From Calothrix brevissima NIES-22 (GTDB lineage: Bacteria; Cyanobacteriota; Cyanobacteriia; Cyanobacteriales; Nostocaceae), in assembly GCF_002367995.1 (NCBI RefSeq), contig NZ_AP018208.1, forward strand, positions 62,001-126,000: a DNA stretch of 64,000 bases, written 5' to 3'. Shown here one piece after another: positions 63,928-64,000 of this stretch; positions within the stretch are counted from its first letter, which is position 1; every line of letters starts with the position of its first letter. Under the pieces are notes generated by a model, which did not search any database, was not told where the DNA came from, and saw nothing but the letters and a program-made list of their open reading frames with translations. Both the position numbers and the translations under genes were made by a program.

Positions 63928-64000
63928 AATATTTTAGCACTACCTACGGCACACTGCGTGAACGCTCGTTTTTTATCAGACTTCAAAAAATCGCGTTGCT

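Overview
The window looks like part of a large plasmid, or a plasmid-like accessory island, of a filamentous heterocyst-forming cyanobacterium (Nostocales). The evidence is frequent GCGATCGC (HIP1) octamers, heptamer tandem repeats between genes, typical cyanobacterial families (Uma2 nucleases, PPC-repeat peptidase, FdhF/YdeP oxidoreductase), and a 1,232-residue zinc-finger/Toprim/helicase-like replication protein of the cyanobacterial CyRepA1 type beside iteron-like repeats. No tRNA, rRNA or CRISPR array was seen.

Layout. 1-10.4 kb: a metzincin peptidase with tandem PPC repeats running off the left edge, a hypothetical protein, a family 2 glycosyltransferase, an HNH endonuclease with a small partner, a tyrosine recombinase, a four-helix-bundle protein between inverted heptamer repeats, and a coupled pair of unknown genes. 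10.5-19.4 kb: a compact Tn7-like transposon (TnsA-TnsB fusion, TnsC, TniQ; 12624-18262) with recognisable ends but no CRISPR effector. It is flanked by a truncated, frameshifted CHAT-NACHT gene and a 5'-truncated AAA+ ATPase gene. 19.4-35.8 kb: the replication module (Rep, iterons, a 55-residue protein with a palindromic operator, and three further plasmid-type DNA-binding or regulatory proteins). It is invaded by two TnpB genes and three of the four identical 1,504-bp insertion sequences; several elements cut one small GC-rich membrane-protein gene. 35.9-50.7 kb: a PLD-SNF2 helicase gene split by an in-frame stop, a ParE-type toxin pair, Uma2 proteins, IS-broken pseudogenes, small plasmid genes, an FMN reductase and an XRE regulator with duplicated operators. 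50.9-64 kb: an FdhF/YdeP oxidoreductase with an arylamine N-acetyltransferase, an IS66-type element, an Rpn-family nuclease, an orphan DISARM-like pair (DrmD helicase plus a DrmMI-like protein lacking its methyltransferase core), an HU protein and gene remnants.

How it fits together. The region combines replication and regulation functions, defence-like genes (CHAT-NACHT, PLD-SNF2, DrmD/DrmMI, toxin-antitoxin) and many mobile elements. Much of the defence content is damaged by frameshift, nonsense codon, internal deletion or transposon truncation. The most unusual items are the CRISPR-less TnsAB-TnsC-TniQ transposon with an internal array of a second repeat family, and the methyltransferase-less DrmMI still paired with an intact DrmD. 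All functional statements come from reading the sequence and from family knowledge; no database search was run.
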